In this document: positions 9,103-17,062 of the stretch, piece by piece
How positions within the stretch are numbered: the stretch's first letter is position 1
How the letters are laid out: every line of letters begins with the position of its first letter
NCBI RefSeq assembly: GCF_024462775.1
Contig: NZ_JANGCE010000020.1
Coordinates: forward strand, 1-64,000
DNA: 64,000 nt
Direction: 5' to 3'
Source: Butyricicoccus faecihominis
Lineage (GTDB): Bacteria > Bacillota > Clostridia > Oscillospirales > Butyricicoccaceae
The notes under the pieces: generated by a model
Told to the model about the DNA's origin: nothing
Seen by the model: the letters and a program-made list of their open reading frames with translations, nothing else
Database searches by the model: none
Program-made: the position numbers and the translations under genes

Positions 9103-9933
9103 ATGAAAGGCCTTGCGTTTGCAATTATTCGGTATGGTTCGATCTGGAACGATCCAGCGTGGAACGTAGCGGTGCCCAATCCCGCGACCGCGCATCATCC
9201 TCGGGCAGAAAGCGTATTTACGGAATATCCAGCCTCCTTTATCTTGATCCGGCACCCCAAAGTTGGGTACATCCTTTATGATGTAGGTGATTTTCCGGAC
9301 GGCGAGGACGGTGTTCCGCGTCCGGTTTATTGGAAAGAGTATTTTAGACCGCAAATGCGCCGTGAGGATTATATAGACCGCATTCTGCCGCGCTATGGCG
9401 TGCAGCTATCCGAGGTTTCGCATATCATCCTATCCCATATGCATTACGACCATGCGGGTGGCATCAAGTTTTTTAAAGGAACGCACGCAGCGCAAAACGT
9501 TTTTGTGCCGAAAGAGGACTTTGTACAGGGCTGTCTGGCTGCTTTAACGGCGGATAATGAACAAACGACCGAATCCCCTTATTGGCGCAGTATCATGACC
9601 GCGCCGGGCATTGCTTATCATTTGTTGGAGGAGGATACTGAATTGTTTCCGGGCGTTAAAGTGTTGTTGCTGCCCGGTCATACACCGGCTGTGGGTGCGC
9701 TTCTGCTCGAACTGGAAAGCGGGAATTATCTATTTCCAAATGATGCATGCAGCTCGCGGATCAATTACGGCCCGCCGGTTCATCCGACCGCCATCCTATA
9801 TGACAGCTTAGGATACGAAAAGAGCGTAATCAAGCTTCGCCGTATCGAGCGAGAGCATAAAGCCAAGTTAATTTACTCGCACGATCTGCAAGCGGATCAA
9901 AGCTACCGGCACTTTCCGTACTTTTATGAATAA
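9103..9933 (+). CDS. Metallo-beta-lactamase-fold hydrolase, AHL-lactonase family
   Basis: A 276-aa cytoplasmic hydrolase with the two-metal motif HMHYDHAGG, a later metal His in LLPGHTPAVG, the bridging Asp in FPNDACSS and a last His in IYSHDLQ. The residue pattern and length match the N-acyl-homoserine-lactone lactonase group. ATG 9103 is chosen over the in-frame ATG at 9082 because GGAG lies 9 bp before it. Its place in a sugar-uptake operon makes a sugar-lactone or sugar-ester substrate more likely than a quorum signal. That is an inference from context. Confidence 0.85.
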   Translation: MKGLAFAIIRYGSIWNDPAWNVAVPNPATAHHPRAESVFTEYPASFILIRHPKVGYILYDVGDFPDGEDGVPRPVYWKEYFRPQMRREDYIDRILPRYGVQLSEVSHIILSHMHYDHAGGIKFFKGTHAAQNVFVPKEDFVQGCLAALTADNEQTTESPYWRSIMTAPGIAYHLLEEDTELFPGVKVLLLPGHTPAVGALLLELESGNYLFPNDACSSRINYGPPVHPTAILYDSLGYEKSVIKLRRIEREHKAKLIYSHDLQADQSYRHFPYFYE

Positions 9934-9972
9934 AGCGTTTGATTTGCCTTCCTCTTTCTCTTCTTCTCTTGT

Positions 9973-10005
9973 GTGATGGAGGCGGGGATACCCCGCCTCC
10001 ATCAC
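9973..10005. repeat. Perfect 15-bp hairpin between hydrolase and dehydrogenase genes
   Basis: The arms GTGATGGAGGCGGGG and its exact complement are separated by ATA. There is no T tract on either side, so it is not a classical intrinsic terminator. It could stabilise or process the upstream transporter mRNA and set lower expression of the following dehydrogenase. Confidence 0.6.
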
Positions 10006-10072
10006 CACGGGATGATAAGAAAGCAGAGACTGAGGGCGCGGACACGTGCAAAAGGCGCAAGGAGGACTGGAA

Positions 10073-11656
10073 ATGACAAAATTGTCAAAGGCATCGCTGC
10101 ATGATAAGCGGCTATGGAAAGGCTACTTATTACCAGAGTTTGATTTCGACGCGGTGGCGCGAAAAACGCGTGAACAGCCGATATGGCTGCACTTTGGAGC
10201 AGGGAACCTGTTCCGCGCGTTTCCGGCGGTGTTGGCGCAGCGCCTGCTGAACAGCGGCGCAATGGAGCGGGGCGTCATTACCTGCGAAGGCTATGACGAT
10301 GAGATCGTTGCCGGATGTTTTAGACGATCTGATGATCTTACCATACACATCACACTGGAACCGGATGGTGCAATAGAAAAGGAAGTGATCGCCTCGGTCA
10401 CGGAGACGCTGGTTTTAGAGCAAGATAGGGCGCGGATAGAACAGATATTCGCCGCGCCATCGCTGCAAATGGCCACCTTTACCATCACAGAAAAGGGCTA
10501 TGCACTGTATGACGGCGAGCAGCGCTTGCTGCCCGAAGTCGCGCTCGATCTGAAAGCCGCGCCGGGAAACAGTCGATCCTTCATGGCCCGGCTGACGGAA
10601 TTGCTGTTGCACCGCATGCATAGCTGCGGCGCGCCGATCGCGCTTGTCTCCATGGATAATTGTTCGCAAAATGGAGACAGGCTGCGGCAAAGCGTTCTGT
10701 ACATTGCGGACAGCTGGTATAAATCAGGCAGATTGTCGGAGCGAGAGCGCATCTATCTGCTGCAAATGGTCTCGTTTCCGTGGACGATGATCGACAAAAT
10801 CACGCCGCGCCCAGAGCGCACGGTGGCGGAGCGGCTCGCGGCTGATGGCTTGCAGGATATCACACCGTTTATAACAAAAAAAGGAACATATATCGCGCCG
10901 TTCGTGAACGCGGAACGCCCACAGTATCTGGTGATCGAGGATGATTTTCCGAATGGCCGTCCGCCGCTTGATCAAGCCGGTGCGATTTTTACCGACCGGG
11001 AAACCGTTCACAAGGCAGAGCGTATGAAGGTAAGCGCGTGCCTCAATCCGCTGCAAACCGCGCTTGCAGTGTATGGCTGCTTGCTCGGCTATACTTCAAT
11101 CGCAGCGGAGATGCAGGATCCAGAACTGGCGGCGCTCGTGGGGCGCTTGGGCCGTGAGGAGGGGATGCCGGTTGTGAGCGATCCAGTGGTGCTGGATCCA
11201 AATAATTTCTTGCAAGAGGTATTACAGCTGCGTTTGCCCAATCCCTATGTTCCGGACACCCCGCAGCGCATCGCGACCGATACCTCACAAAAAATAGCGG
11301 CGCGCTTTGGTTATACCATACAAAGCCATGGCGAAAATGCGTGTGGACTCACCTGTGTTCCGCTTGTGCTTGCGGGCTGGATACGCTACTTAATGGCCGT
11401 AGATGATACGGGAAAGCCGTTTTCTTGCAGCGCTGATCCGCTGCTCTGCTGGCTGCAAGAAAAAATGTCGGGCATTTCGTTAGGAAGTGTGGGGGAGCAG
11501 AGCGTAGCGGCTGTGCGGTCTGTCCTATCCAATCGAAACTTGTTCGGAGCCGATCTGCAAGCGTGCGGACTGATGGATAAAACCATCGGTTATTGGGAAG
11601 AAATGACGGTAGCGCCCGGCGCTGTCCGGGCAGTACTGAAAAAATATATGGCTTGA
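10073..11656 (+). CDS. Mannitol/fructuronate dehydrogenase-family oxidoreductase
   Basis: A 527-aa polyol-specific long-chain dehydrogenase/reductase (UxuB/MtlD superfamily). The N-terminal nucleotide-binding region has WLHFGAGNLFRAFPA. The central motif VSFPWTMIDKITPRP is typical. The C-terminal substrate domain has KVSACLNPLQTALAVYGC. In members I remember, the last motif carries a catalytic His where this protein has Gln (codon 11054-11056). ATG 10073 is preferred over 10046 because AGGAGG precedes it. The enzyme probably interconverts a hexuronate or polyol and its keto form with NAD(P)H. The exact substrate is unknown. Confidence 0.85.
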   Translation: MTKLSKASLHDKRLWKGYLLPEFDFDAVARKTREQPIWLHFGAGNLFRAFPAVLAQRLLNSGAMERGVITCEGYDDEIVAGCFRRSDDLTIHITLEPDGAIEKEVIASVTETLVLEQDRARIEQIFAAPSLQMATFTITEKGYALYDGEQRLLPEVALDLKAAPGNSRSFMARLTELLLHRMHSCGAPIALVSMDNCSQNGDRLRQSVLYIADSWYKSGRLSERERIYLLQMVSFPWTMIDKITPRPERTVAERLAADGLQDITPFITKKGTYIAPFVNAERPQYLVIEDDFPNGRPPLDQAGAIFTDRETVHKAERMKVSACLNPLQTALAVYGCLLGYTSIAAEMQDPELAALVGRLGREEGMPVVSDPVVLDPNNFLQEVLQLRLPNPYVPDTPQRIATDTSQKIAARFGYTIQSHGENACGLTCVPLVLAGWIRYLMAVDDTGKPFSCSADPLLCWLQEKMSGISLGSVGEQSVAAVRSVLSNRNLFGADLQACGLMDKTIGYWEEMTVAPGAVRAVLKKYMA

Positions 11657-11703
11657 AACAGCTATCCCCGAGAAATGCAGTGAATTTCTCGGGGATAGCT
11701 GTT
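11657..11703 (+). terminator. Hairpin terminator after the dehydrogenase gene
   Basis: A 20-bp stem (11657-11676 with 11684-11703) with a 7-nt loop directly follows the stop codon. The T tract is weak. It closes the sugar-uptake operon. Confidence 0.7.
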
Positions 11704-11784
11704 CTGTCATGCGTTGGCCGCGCCCCCCAACCGGTCGTATGTTTTTTAAAAAGTATGACCGAACTGTGAAAAATGCCGATTCGG

Positions 11785-11814
11785 TTCGACTTTCTGTGCG
11801 CATTGTGTTATACT
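11785..11814 (+). promoter_or_regulatory. Candidate sigma-A promoter for the zinc-ribbon/degV genes
   Basis: TTCGAC at 11785-11790 and TATACT at 11809-11814 are 18 bp apart. They lie 30 bp before the start of the small gene. Confidence 0.5.
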
Positions 11815-11843
11815 AATGTCAATATAGCAAAGGAGAACCGGCA

Positions 11844-12032
11844 ATGACTATTTTAACCTGTGAATGCGGCAACGAGATCTATATCATGGACGAGACCGAC
11901 GCCACCGCGTGGCAGTGCGACGCTTGCGGCGAGTGGTATGATTTTTTCGGCGTCAAGGTCGCGCCGCCCGATCAGCGAAAGCCTGTTAGAACGCCCCATT
12001 CCGTCAACTGGAGCGCCGGAGAAGATCTTTAA
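11844..12032 (+). CDS. Small zinc-ribbon-like protein of unknown function
   Basis: A 62-aa acidic protein with CECGNE near the start and QCDACGEWYDFFG in the middle, giving four Cys in a CxC...CxxC arrangement like a minimal zinc ribbon. A clear AAAGGAG lies before the ATG and a -10 TATACT lies upstream, so I regard it as real despite its size. I do not recognise a named family. The degV gene starts 18 bp after its stop, so the two are probably co-transcribed. A metal-binding or RNA/protein-contact role is possible but unproven. Confidence 0.75.
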   Translation: MTILTCECGNEIYIMDETDATAWQCDACGEWYDFFGVKVAPPDQRKPVRTPHSVNWSAGEDL

Positions 12033-12050
12033 GAAAAGCGGGAGAGGTTT

Positions 12051-12929
12051 ATGAACCAACAAAAGATCGCATTGCTGACCGATTCCTGCGCGGACATTCC
12101 CGCGCATCTGATCAAAAGGTATGATATCTACGTTGTTCCACTTAAACTGATTTTTTTCGATGGCGAATTTTCCGATAATGTTGATATCACGCCGGACGAG
12201 GTATACCGCCGCTTAAAGACCGAGCTGCCCAAAACCACGCTGCCGAGCGGCGAAGCCGTGGAAAACGCCTTTATCCGTATCCGGGACGCCGGATATACCA
12301 AAGTGCTGGCCATCAATTTTTCCAGCGGATTAAGCGGCACGCATAATTTGGTACGCGTGGTCGGGGAAAATACGCCCGGGCTGGAGGTCGCGGCGTTCGA
12401 TACGCTGAGCGGTTCCCTAGGCACAGGCATGACGGTTTTGCAGGCCGCGCGCTGGATCGAGGAAGGGTGGAGCTGGCATGCGCTGACCCGCGCGCTGCCG
12501 CGCCTGATGGCGGATACCCATGTCTTTTTCTGCGTGGATACGCTGGAATATCTGCAAAAGGGCGGCCGCATCGGTAAAATCGCCGCGGTGGCTGGAACGC
12601 TGCTGCAGATCAAGCCGATTATTTCTTTTGCTCCGGACGGCGAACTGGTCAGCGTGTCCAAGGTGCGCGGTCGGAAATTCGCCATGGAGAAAATGGTGCA
12701 AATGGCCACGGCGCTGGTGCCGCGCGGCGCGCGTTTTAACCTTGCCGTGGCGCATGGCGATTCGCCGGGCGAGCTGAAAGAGATACGTTCCATGGCGCAG
12801 CGCGCCCTGCCGGACCATGAAAATTTTATGGAGGGCGAGATCGACTGCACATTAGGGGTGTATGTTGGCCCACATCTGCTCGGAATCGGCGTTCAACTGC
12901 TTGCAGACGAGCTTTTTGTCGAATTGTAA
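12051..12929 (+). CDS. DegV family fatty-acid-binding protein
   Basis: A 292-aa DegV protein. The first strand IALLTDSCADIP, the loop INFSSGLSGTHN, and VDTLEYLQKGGRIGK are family hallmarks. Members bind a fatty acid between two alpha/beta domains, and some serve as FakB, presenting the fatty acid to the kinase FakA. The gene is 18 bp after the small zinc-ribbon gene. No fakA gene is in the window, so whether this copy is a FakB partner is open. Confidence 0.93.
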   Translation: MNQQKIALLTDSCADIPAHLIKRYDIYVVPLKLIFFDGEFSDNVDITPDEVYRRLKTELPKTTLPSGEAVENAFIRIRDAGYTKVLAINFSSGLSGTHNLVRVVGENTPGLEVAAFDTLSGSLGTGMTVLQAARWIEEGWSWHALTRALPRLMADTHVFFCVDTLEYLQKGGRIGKIAAVAGTLLQIKPIISFAPDGELVSVSKVRGRKFAMEKMVQMATALVPRGARFNLAVAHGDSPGELKEIRSMAQRALPDHENFMEGEIDCTLGVYVGPHLLGIGVQLLADELFVEL

Positions 12930-13006
12930 CCCAATTCTAGCATCATTCGTAGTATCATATGATATGACAAATCAATAACAGGATAGGCAGGAAGGAATGA
13001 ACAGCA

Positions 13007-14812
13007 ATGCCTTATCAAGCGAGGCGGTATCGCCGCCGCCGAAGACGCAACAGCCATTACGGCGTGTTGATCGCGCTGATTTTACTGATCGTGATCGCGG
13101 TGCCCGTTGGGTTCCGGCTGGTAAAGGGCGTGACCGGCGCGATATTCGGCGGCAGCAAAAATCAGGTGGTATTTCAGGTTTATAATTCCAAGGCGTATGT
13201 GGGCGGCGAAATAAAGGATATGGGCGGCGCCGCGCCGTTTGTGGATGACAGCGGCACAGCCGTTGTACCGCTTAAGGCAATGTGCGAAAGCCTAGGCTTA
13301 GAGCCGGGCTGGGAGCAGGTGAGCAAAACCGCCTCGATCACACACAAAAAAGATACGGTCCGCGTGACTGTTGGCAGCAAAACGCTGCGCTTTAATGATG
13401 AAACGCGCACGATGGCAACCGCGCCCGCCATTGTGGACGGTACGACCTATGTGCCGGTGCGCGAGATCTGCGAGGCGCTTTCTTGGAAGACCGGCACGCT
13501 CGACGCGACCAAGGGCGATCTGATCGTCGTTTCCAAATCCAAAAAGGAGTTGGATGATGAAAAGCTCACGAAGATCGCGGAGGAAGCCCTTCCGAAGCTT
13601 GGCCCGTCGCGTCAACAGGTAGTGGACGGCAGCGTGCTGCTGCGCGTCGATTCCGATAAGCTGCTGCTCAGCGGCGAAGCAAAGTCGATGACCGATTCTC
13701 TGGGCAAGCGCGGCTGCGCGGTCATGGAGAATGACGGGACAAAATTCGTGCCGTTGGAAGGTGCTGTAACGGCCATGGGCGGCGAGGCATCCAAGGATGA
13801 CAAGAACCGATGGACGGTGAACGTCTTGGGCCGTGAATCCACTGTGGAGGACAACGGCAAGGCCAAGGTGGACGGCAAGCGCGTTAAAGGCGATAACTTA
13901 ACGGCGCACACCGATCCGGACAGCGGCCGCTTTTATGTTTCGGCGCAGCTGTTTGCCGCGCTGATCGGCGAGCATTACAGCGATCTGAATGACGGCAACG
14001 GTACCCTTGCTTTTACAAAATCCCCGCTGGACGGCTATGACAGCCAAAAGGCCTATTTGGATTCCATGCAGAGCGAACTGACCCAATCTGTCGGCGGCAA
14101 TATCCCGGAGGCGGATGTTTATATCGCGCTTTCCTTTGACGACGGCCCGACCGGCCCGCTGGACGGATATCCGGAAGGGCTGACCGCCCATCTGCTCGAC
14201 GGCCTGAAGGAGCGCGGCGCGCACGCCACGTTCTTCATGGTGGGCGAACGCATCAAGGGCTACGACGGGACGATGAACCGCTTGCTGGAAGAGGGGCACG
14301 AGCTGGGCAACCATACGATGACCCACCCCGGCGCAAAGCTTTCCGGTTTGGACGCGGAAAGCGTATACGATCAGGTGGAATCCAACAGCAAGCTGATCGA
14401 AGAGAAGACCGGCCACCGGCCCACGGTCATGCGCCCGGTCGGCGGCGGCGTAAACGCAACCGTGAAGGAACAGATGAAGGCGATCGGCGTGCCGATCGTC
14501 AACTGGAGCGTTGATACCGAGGATTGGCGTATACGCGATAAGGAAAGCGTGCGTAGCGCCATTGTCAATACCGCGGGCGACGGCGATATCGTGCTGATGC
14601 ACGACCTTTACACCACCTCGGTCGAAGGCTGTCTGGCCGCGATCGACGATCTGCAAAGCCGAACGGATAAGACCTATGCGTTTGTAACGATATCCGAGCT
14701 GGCGGCGATCAAGGGCATTACGCTGGAACCGGGCGTGGTTTACAACAACCTGTCCGACGCCACGGCGCAAAGTATTCAGGACGGCACCTATTCTCCGGCT
14801 GAATTCACGTAA
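13007..14812 (+). CDS. Membrane-anchored polysaccharide deacetylase
   Basis: A 601-aa protein. An Arg-rich N-terminus (RRYRRRRRRN) precedes one transmembrane helix (about residues 18-42). Then come two regions resembling copper-amine-oxidase N-terminal stalk modules (around 60-165 and 205-325). A C-terminal NodB deacetylase domain follows, with LSFDDGP (metal Asp pair), GNHTMTHP (metal His pair), a third motif RPVGGG, DTEDW and IVLMHD. Its likely job is deacetylation of peptidoglycan or another wall glycan outside the cell. The third motif differs from the RPPYG usual in the family. It stands alone between intergenic regions. AGGAAGG lies about 11 bp before the start. Confidence 0.88.
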   Translation: MPYQARRYRRRRRRNSHYGVLIALILLIVIAVPVGFRLVKGVTGAIFGGSKNQVVFQVYNSKAYVGGEIKDMGGAAPFVDDSGTAVVPLKAMCESLGLEPGWEQVSKTASITHKKDTVRVTVGSKTLRFNDETRTMATAPAIVDGTTYVPVREICEALSWKTGTLDATKGDLIVVSKSKKELDDEKLTKIAEEALPKLGPSRQQVVDGSVLLRVDSDKLLLSGEAKSMTDSLGKRGCAVMENDGTKFVPLEGAVTAMGGEASKDDKNRWTVNVLGRESTVEDNGKAKVDGKRVKGDNLTAHTDPDSGRFYVSAQLFAALIGEHYSDLNDGNGTLAFTKSPLDGYDSQKAYLDSMQSELTQSVGGNIPEADVYIALSFDDGPTGPLDGYPEGLTAHLLDGLKERGAHATFFMVGERIKGYDGTMNRLLEEGHELGNHTMTHPGAKLSGLDAESVYDQVESNSKLIEEKTGHRPTVMRPVGGGVNATVKEQMKAIGVPIVNWSVDTEDWRIRDKESVRSAIVNTAGDGDIVLMHDLYTTSVEGCLAAIDDLQSRTDKTYAFVTISELAAIKGITLEPGVVYNNLSDATAQSIQDGTYSPAEFT

Positions 14813-14817
14813 AACAA

Positions 14818-14856
14818 AAGCTGAACCCGGCAGTCACCGACTGCCGGGTTCAGCTT
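14818..14856. terminator. Bidirectional hairpin between convergent genes
   Basis: An 18-bp perfect stem with loop ACC (14818-14835 and 14839-14856) lies between the deacetylase gene and the convergent SLH gene. AAAA on the left gives U residues for minus-strand transcripts. The plus side has no T run. Confidence 0.7.
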
Positions 14857-14888
14857 GTCAAAACGCCGCTGCATCGCGGCTTGGACGT

Positions 14889-17000
14889 TTAACGCGCCAT
14901 GAAGTTGTAAAGAACGATGACGGCCTGCCCCCGCGTCGCGGTTTCATTCGGGTTAAAGCGGCCGTGCTCGTCGCCGCGGATTAGGCCCATGCCCTGCGCG
15001 GTGGCGACATAACCGTAATATTGGCTGGGAATCGCGGCGTCATCCGTGAACGAGGTGCGGTAAATACCGGTCAAGCCGGCGGTCTTGCCAAAGCCGGTGC
15101 CGTCGATCAGTATTTTGACCAACTGCGCGCGGCTCACGAGCTGATCCGGGGCGCGCTCGCTCCGGGTGAGCATACCGTGGGAGTAAGCGGCTTCGTACAA
15201 AGAGTCGGTGTCCTCCTCATAGTACATGCCGTTTGCGCTGAGGAGCAGAACGAGCAGATCGCGCTGGGTCAGCGCTTTGCCCGGCTGTAGCGTGCCTTCG
15301 CGGTAGCCGACGCCCAGTTCTGCTAGCGTCATGGCCTGTGGGTGAGAGGCCTCGGTAACATCGGAATAGGAGATTGCGCTGTTCCAAGAGGAGGTGGGGA
15401 ACAGCGTTTCGCCGGTTTTGGCGTCCACGCCGCGGCAGTACGTGTCGAATACGGCGGTATAGCCGAGCTTCCATTCAAGCAGGTAACGGCCGCCGGCCGC
15501 ATAATAATCGGCATATTTCGGGTAGTCCGGCATGGAAGGGATAAGTTCCTTGGGCACGGCCACGTATTGCAGGGTGACCGTCTGCGCGCCAAAGTACGCG
15601 TCCAGCGCTTTTTCGGCGGTGATCAGTCCATCCGCACGGTCAAAGGTCACGCTATCGTCCCAAGTATAGTAGAAGGAATCGACGAAGCCGCTCTGCCGGT
15701 CTATGCCTACGGTAAAGGCGTTGCCGGGGTAGGGGTGACCGTTGGCCTGCTCCGCATAGGTGTAGCGTACATAGCGGTTGCTGAAATCCAGCGTATCGTA
15801 CAGGGCGGTTTGCTCCGCCTGATCGGCAAAATAGCGCTTTAGGAACGCGGCCGCTTTGGCGTTTCCAGCGTCGCCCGCATAAGTGGTGGCAGCGTTTTTG
15901 ATCTCCTCGCCGCCATGGGTGGAAAGGTATTGCAGCGCGCCGGTGCGCGCGTCGACCTCGGCCGATTTAAACAGCGCGGGGTCTGTGCCGTTTTTTACAT
16001 ATTGCAGGCGGCACATGACCGCGCCGGTCTCGTCATCCACCTGACTGTACTGTGCGCCGGACAGCTTGTAGCCGTTCAGGCCGAGTTCTGGCATGGCGCG
16101 CAGCTTCGCATCCAGCGCATCCGTACCCAGCACGCCTTCCAGCGCCGCTATGGCGTCCTGTTCATACGCGGAAAGACCGTTTTCAGCGGCGGCGTCCGCA
16201 CTGGAACCGGCGTATGCGCCGCCATAGCCTTTGTCACGTGCCTTTGTGTACAGTTGATCCAGATCGACGAGCGCGCCGGTCTGCGCGTCCACATAAAAAT
16301 CGTTTGCAGCCTGCGGTACGTAGCGCAAGACCGCCTGCGTTTCGCCTTCTTCCAGCACGTATTCCAGCCGCAGCTCGTTTGTGGCGCGCAGCTTTGCCGC
16401 CGCCGCTTCCTTGGTCACGGCAGGCGTTTTGGAGGGAATGGCGCCGATGCGCGGCTCCTCGTTGCGGGAATAAGAGGTCACCGTCAGATCGGGCAGTGAA
16501 ACGTGCACGCGCAGGGTCACGGGCGTGGGCACGCCGTCATAGGTCATCTGTCCGGAAAAGCTACAGGAATCGGTGTTATAGATCGAAATGTCGTCGTTAT
16601 CATTTTCAAATACATAGCCCTCCTTCTCGCGCATCAAGCGGGATACAAAGGCGTCCGCCGCGGCAAGCGCCTCGCCGCGGGTTGATTTGGGCAGCTTGGG
16701 CGCGTAGTCGTCCCGGTAGGCGCTGTTTCGCCCTCTTTGCCAATAGGAATAGATCGTGCCGTCCTCGCCGGCCTGCACCTCAAGGGATTCGCCGTCCCCC
16801 GACCAGCTGAGCGACCAATAGGTTAGGCCCATTTCACTCGACTGATAGCCCTTGAAATCGGTGTACTGGTCGCCGACGTCGATCTGCGCCTTAACCAGCT
16901 TTGTCACCTTGGCGAGCTGGTCGGACTGCGGCGCTTCGGCCGCGAAGGCGGAGCCGAAAAGCAAGCATGCAGATAAAATGATAGAGATCGCCTTTTTCAT
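14889..17000 (-). CDS. Secreted YcdB/YcdC-repeat protein with C-terminal SLH domains
   Basis: A 703-aa exported protein. The signal peptide is MKKAISIILSACLLFGSAFA. The body has repeated YcdB/YcdC-like modules with the recurring pattern of a residue-rich VDAQTGALVDL or VDARTGALQYL strand. The last 160 residues hold SLH-type repeats (SYSDVTEASHPQAMTL, then SFTDDAAIPSQYYGYVATAQ and FNPNETATRGQAVIVLYNFM), which tether proteins to secondary wall polymers. Start ATG 17000 follows AAAGGAGGG. It is monocistronic. The function of the YcdB-like head is not known to me beyond cell-envelope location. Confidence 0.85.
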   Translation of the reverse strand: MKKAISIILSACLLFGSAFAAEAPQSDQLAKVTKLVKAQIDVGDQYTDFKGYQSSEMGLTYWSLSWSGDGESLEVQAGEDGTIYSYWQRGRNSAYRDDYAPKLPKSTRGEALAAADAFVSRLMREKEGYVFENDNDDISIYNTDSCSFSGQMTYDGVPTPVTLRVHVSLPDLTVTSYSRNEEPRIGAIPSKTPAVTKEAAAAKLRATNELRLEYVLEEGETQAVLRYVPQAANDFYVDAQTGALVDLDQLYTKARDKGYGGAYAGSSADAAAENGLSAYEQDAIAALEGVLGTDALDAKLRAMPELGLNGYKLSGAQYSQVDDETGAVMCRLQYVKNGTDPALFKSAEVDARTGALQYLSTHGGEEIKNAATTYAGDAGNAKAAAFLKRYFADQAEQTALYDTLDFSNRYVRYTYAEQANGHPYPGNAFTVGIDRQSGFVDSFYYTWDDSVTFDRADGLITAEKALDAYFGAQTVTLQYVAVPKELIPSMPDYPKYADYYAAGGRYLLEWKLGYTAVFDTYCRGVDAKTGETLFPTSSWNSAISYSDVTEASHPQAMTLAELGVGYREGTLQPGKALTQRDLLVLLLSANGMYYEEDTDSLYEAAYSHGMLTRSERAPDQLVSRAQLVKILIDGTGFGKTAGLTGIYRTSFTDDAAIPSQYYGYVATAQGMGLIRGDEHGRFNPNETATRGQAVIVLYNFMAR

Positions 17001-17038
17001 AATGTTTCCCTCCTTTAATAGGTTCCCTATTGTTTTAG

Positions 17039-17058
17039 ACGAAGCGCCTATGCTTCGT
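17039..17058. repeat. Short hairpin between pseudouridine synthase and SLH genes
   Basis: A 7-bp stem ACGAAGC/GCTTCGT with a 6-nt loop sits just past the stop of the pseudouridine synthase gene. It may be a weak terminator, but no U tract follows on the minus strand. Confidence 0.35.
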
Positions 17059-17062
17059 GTTC

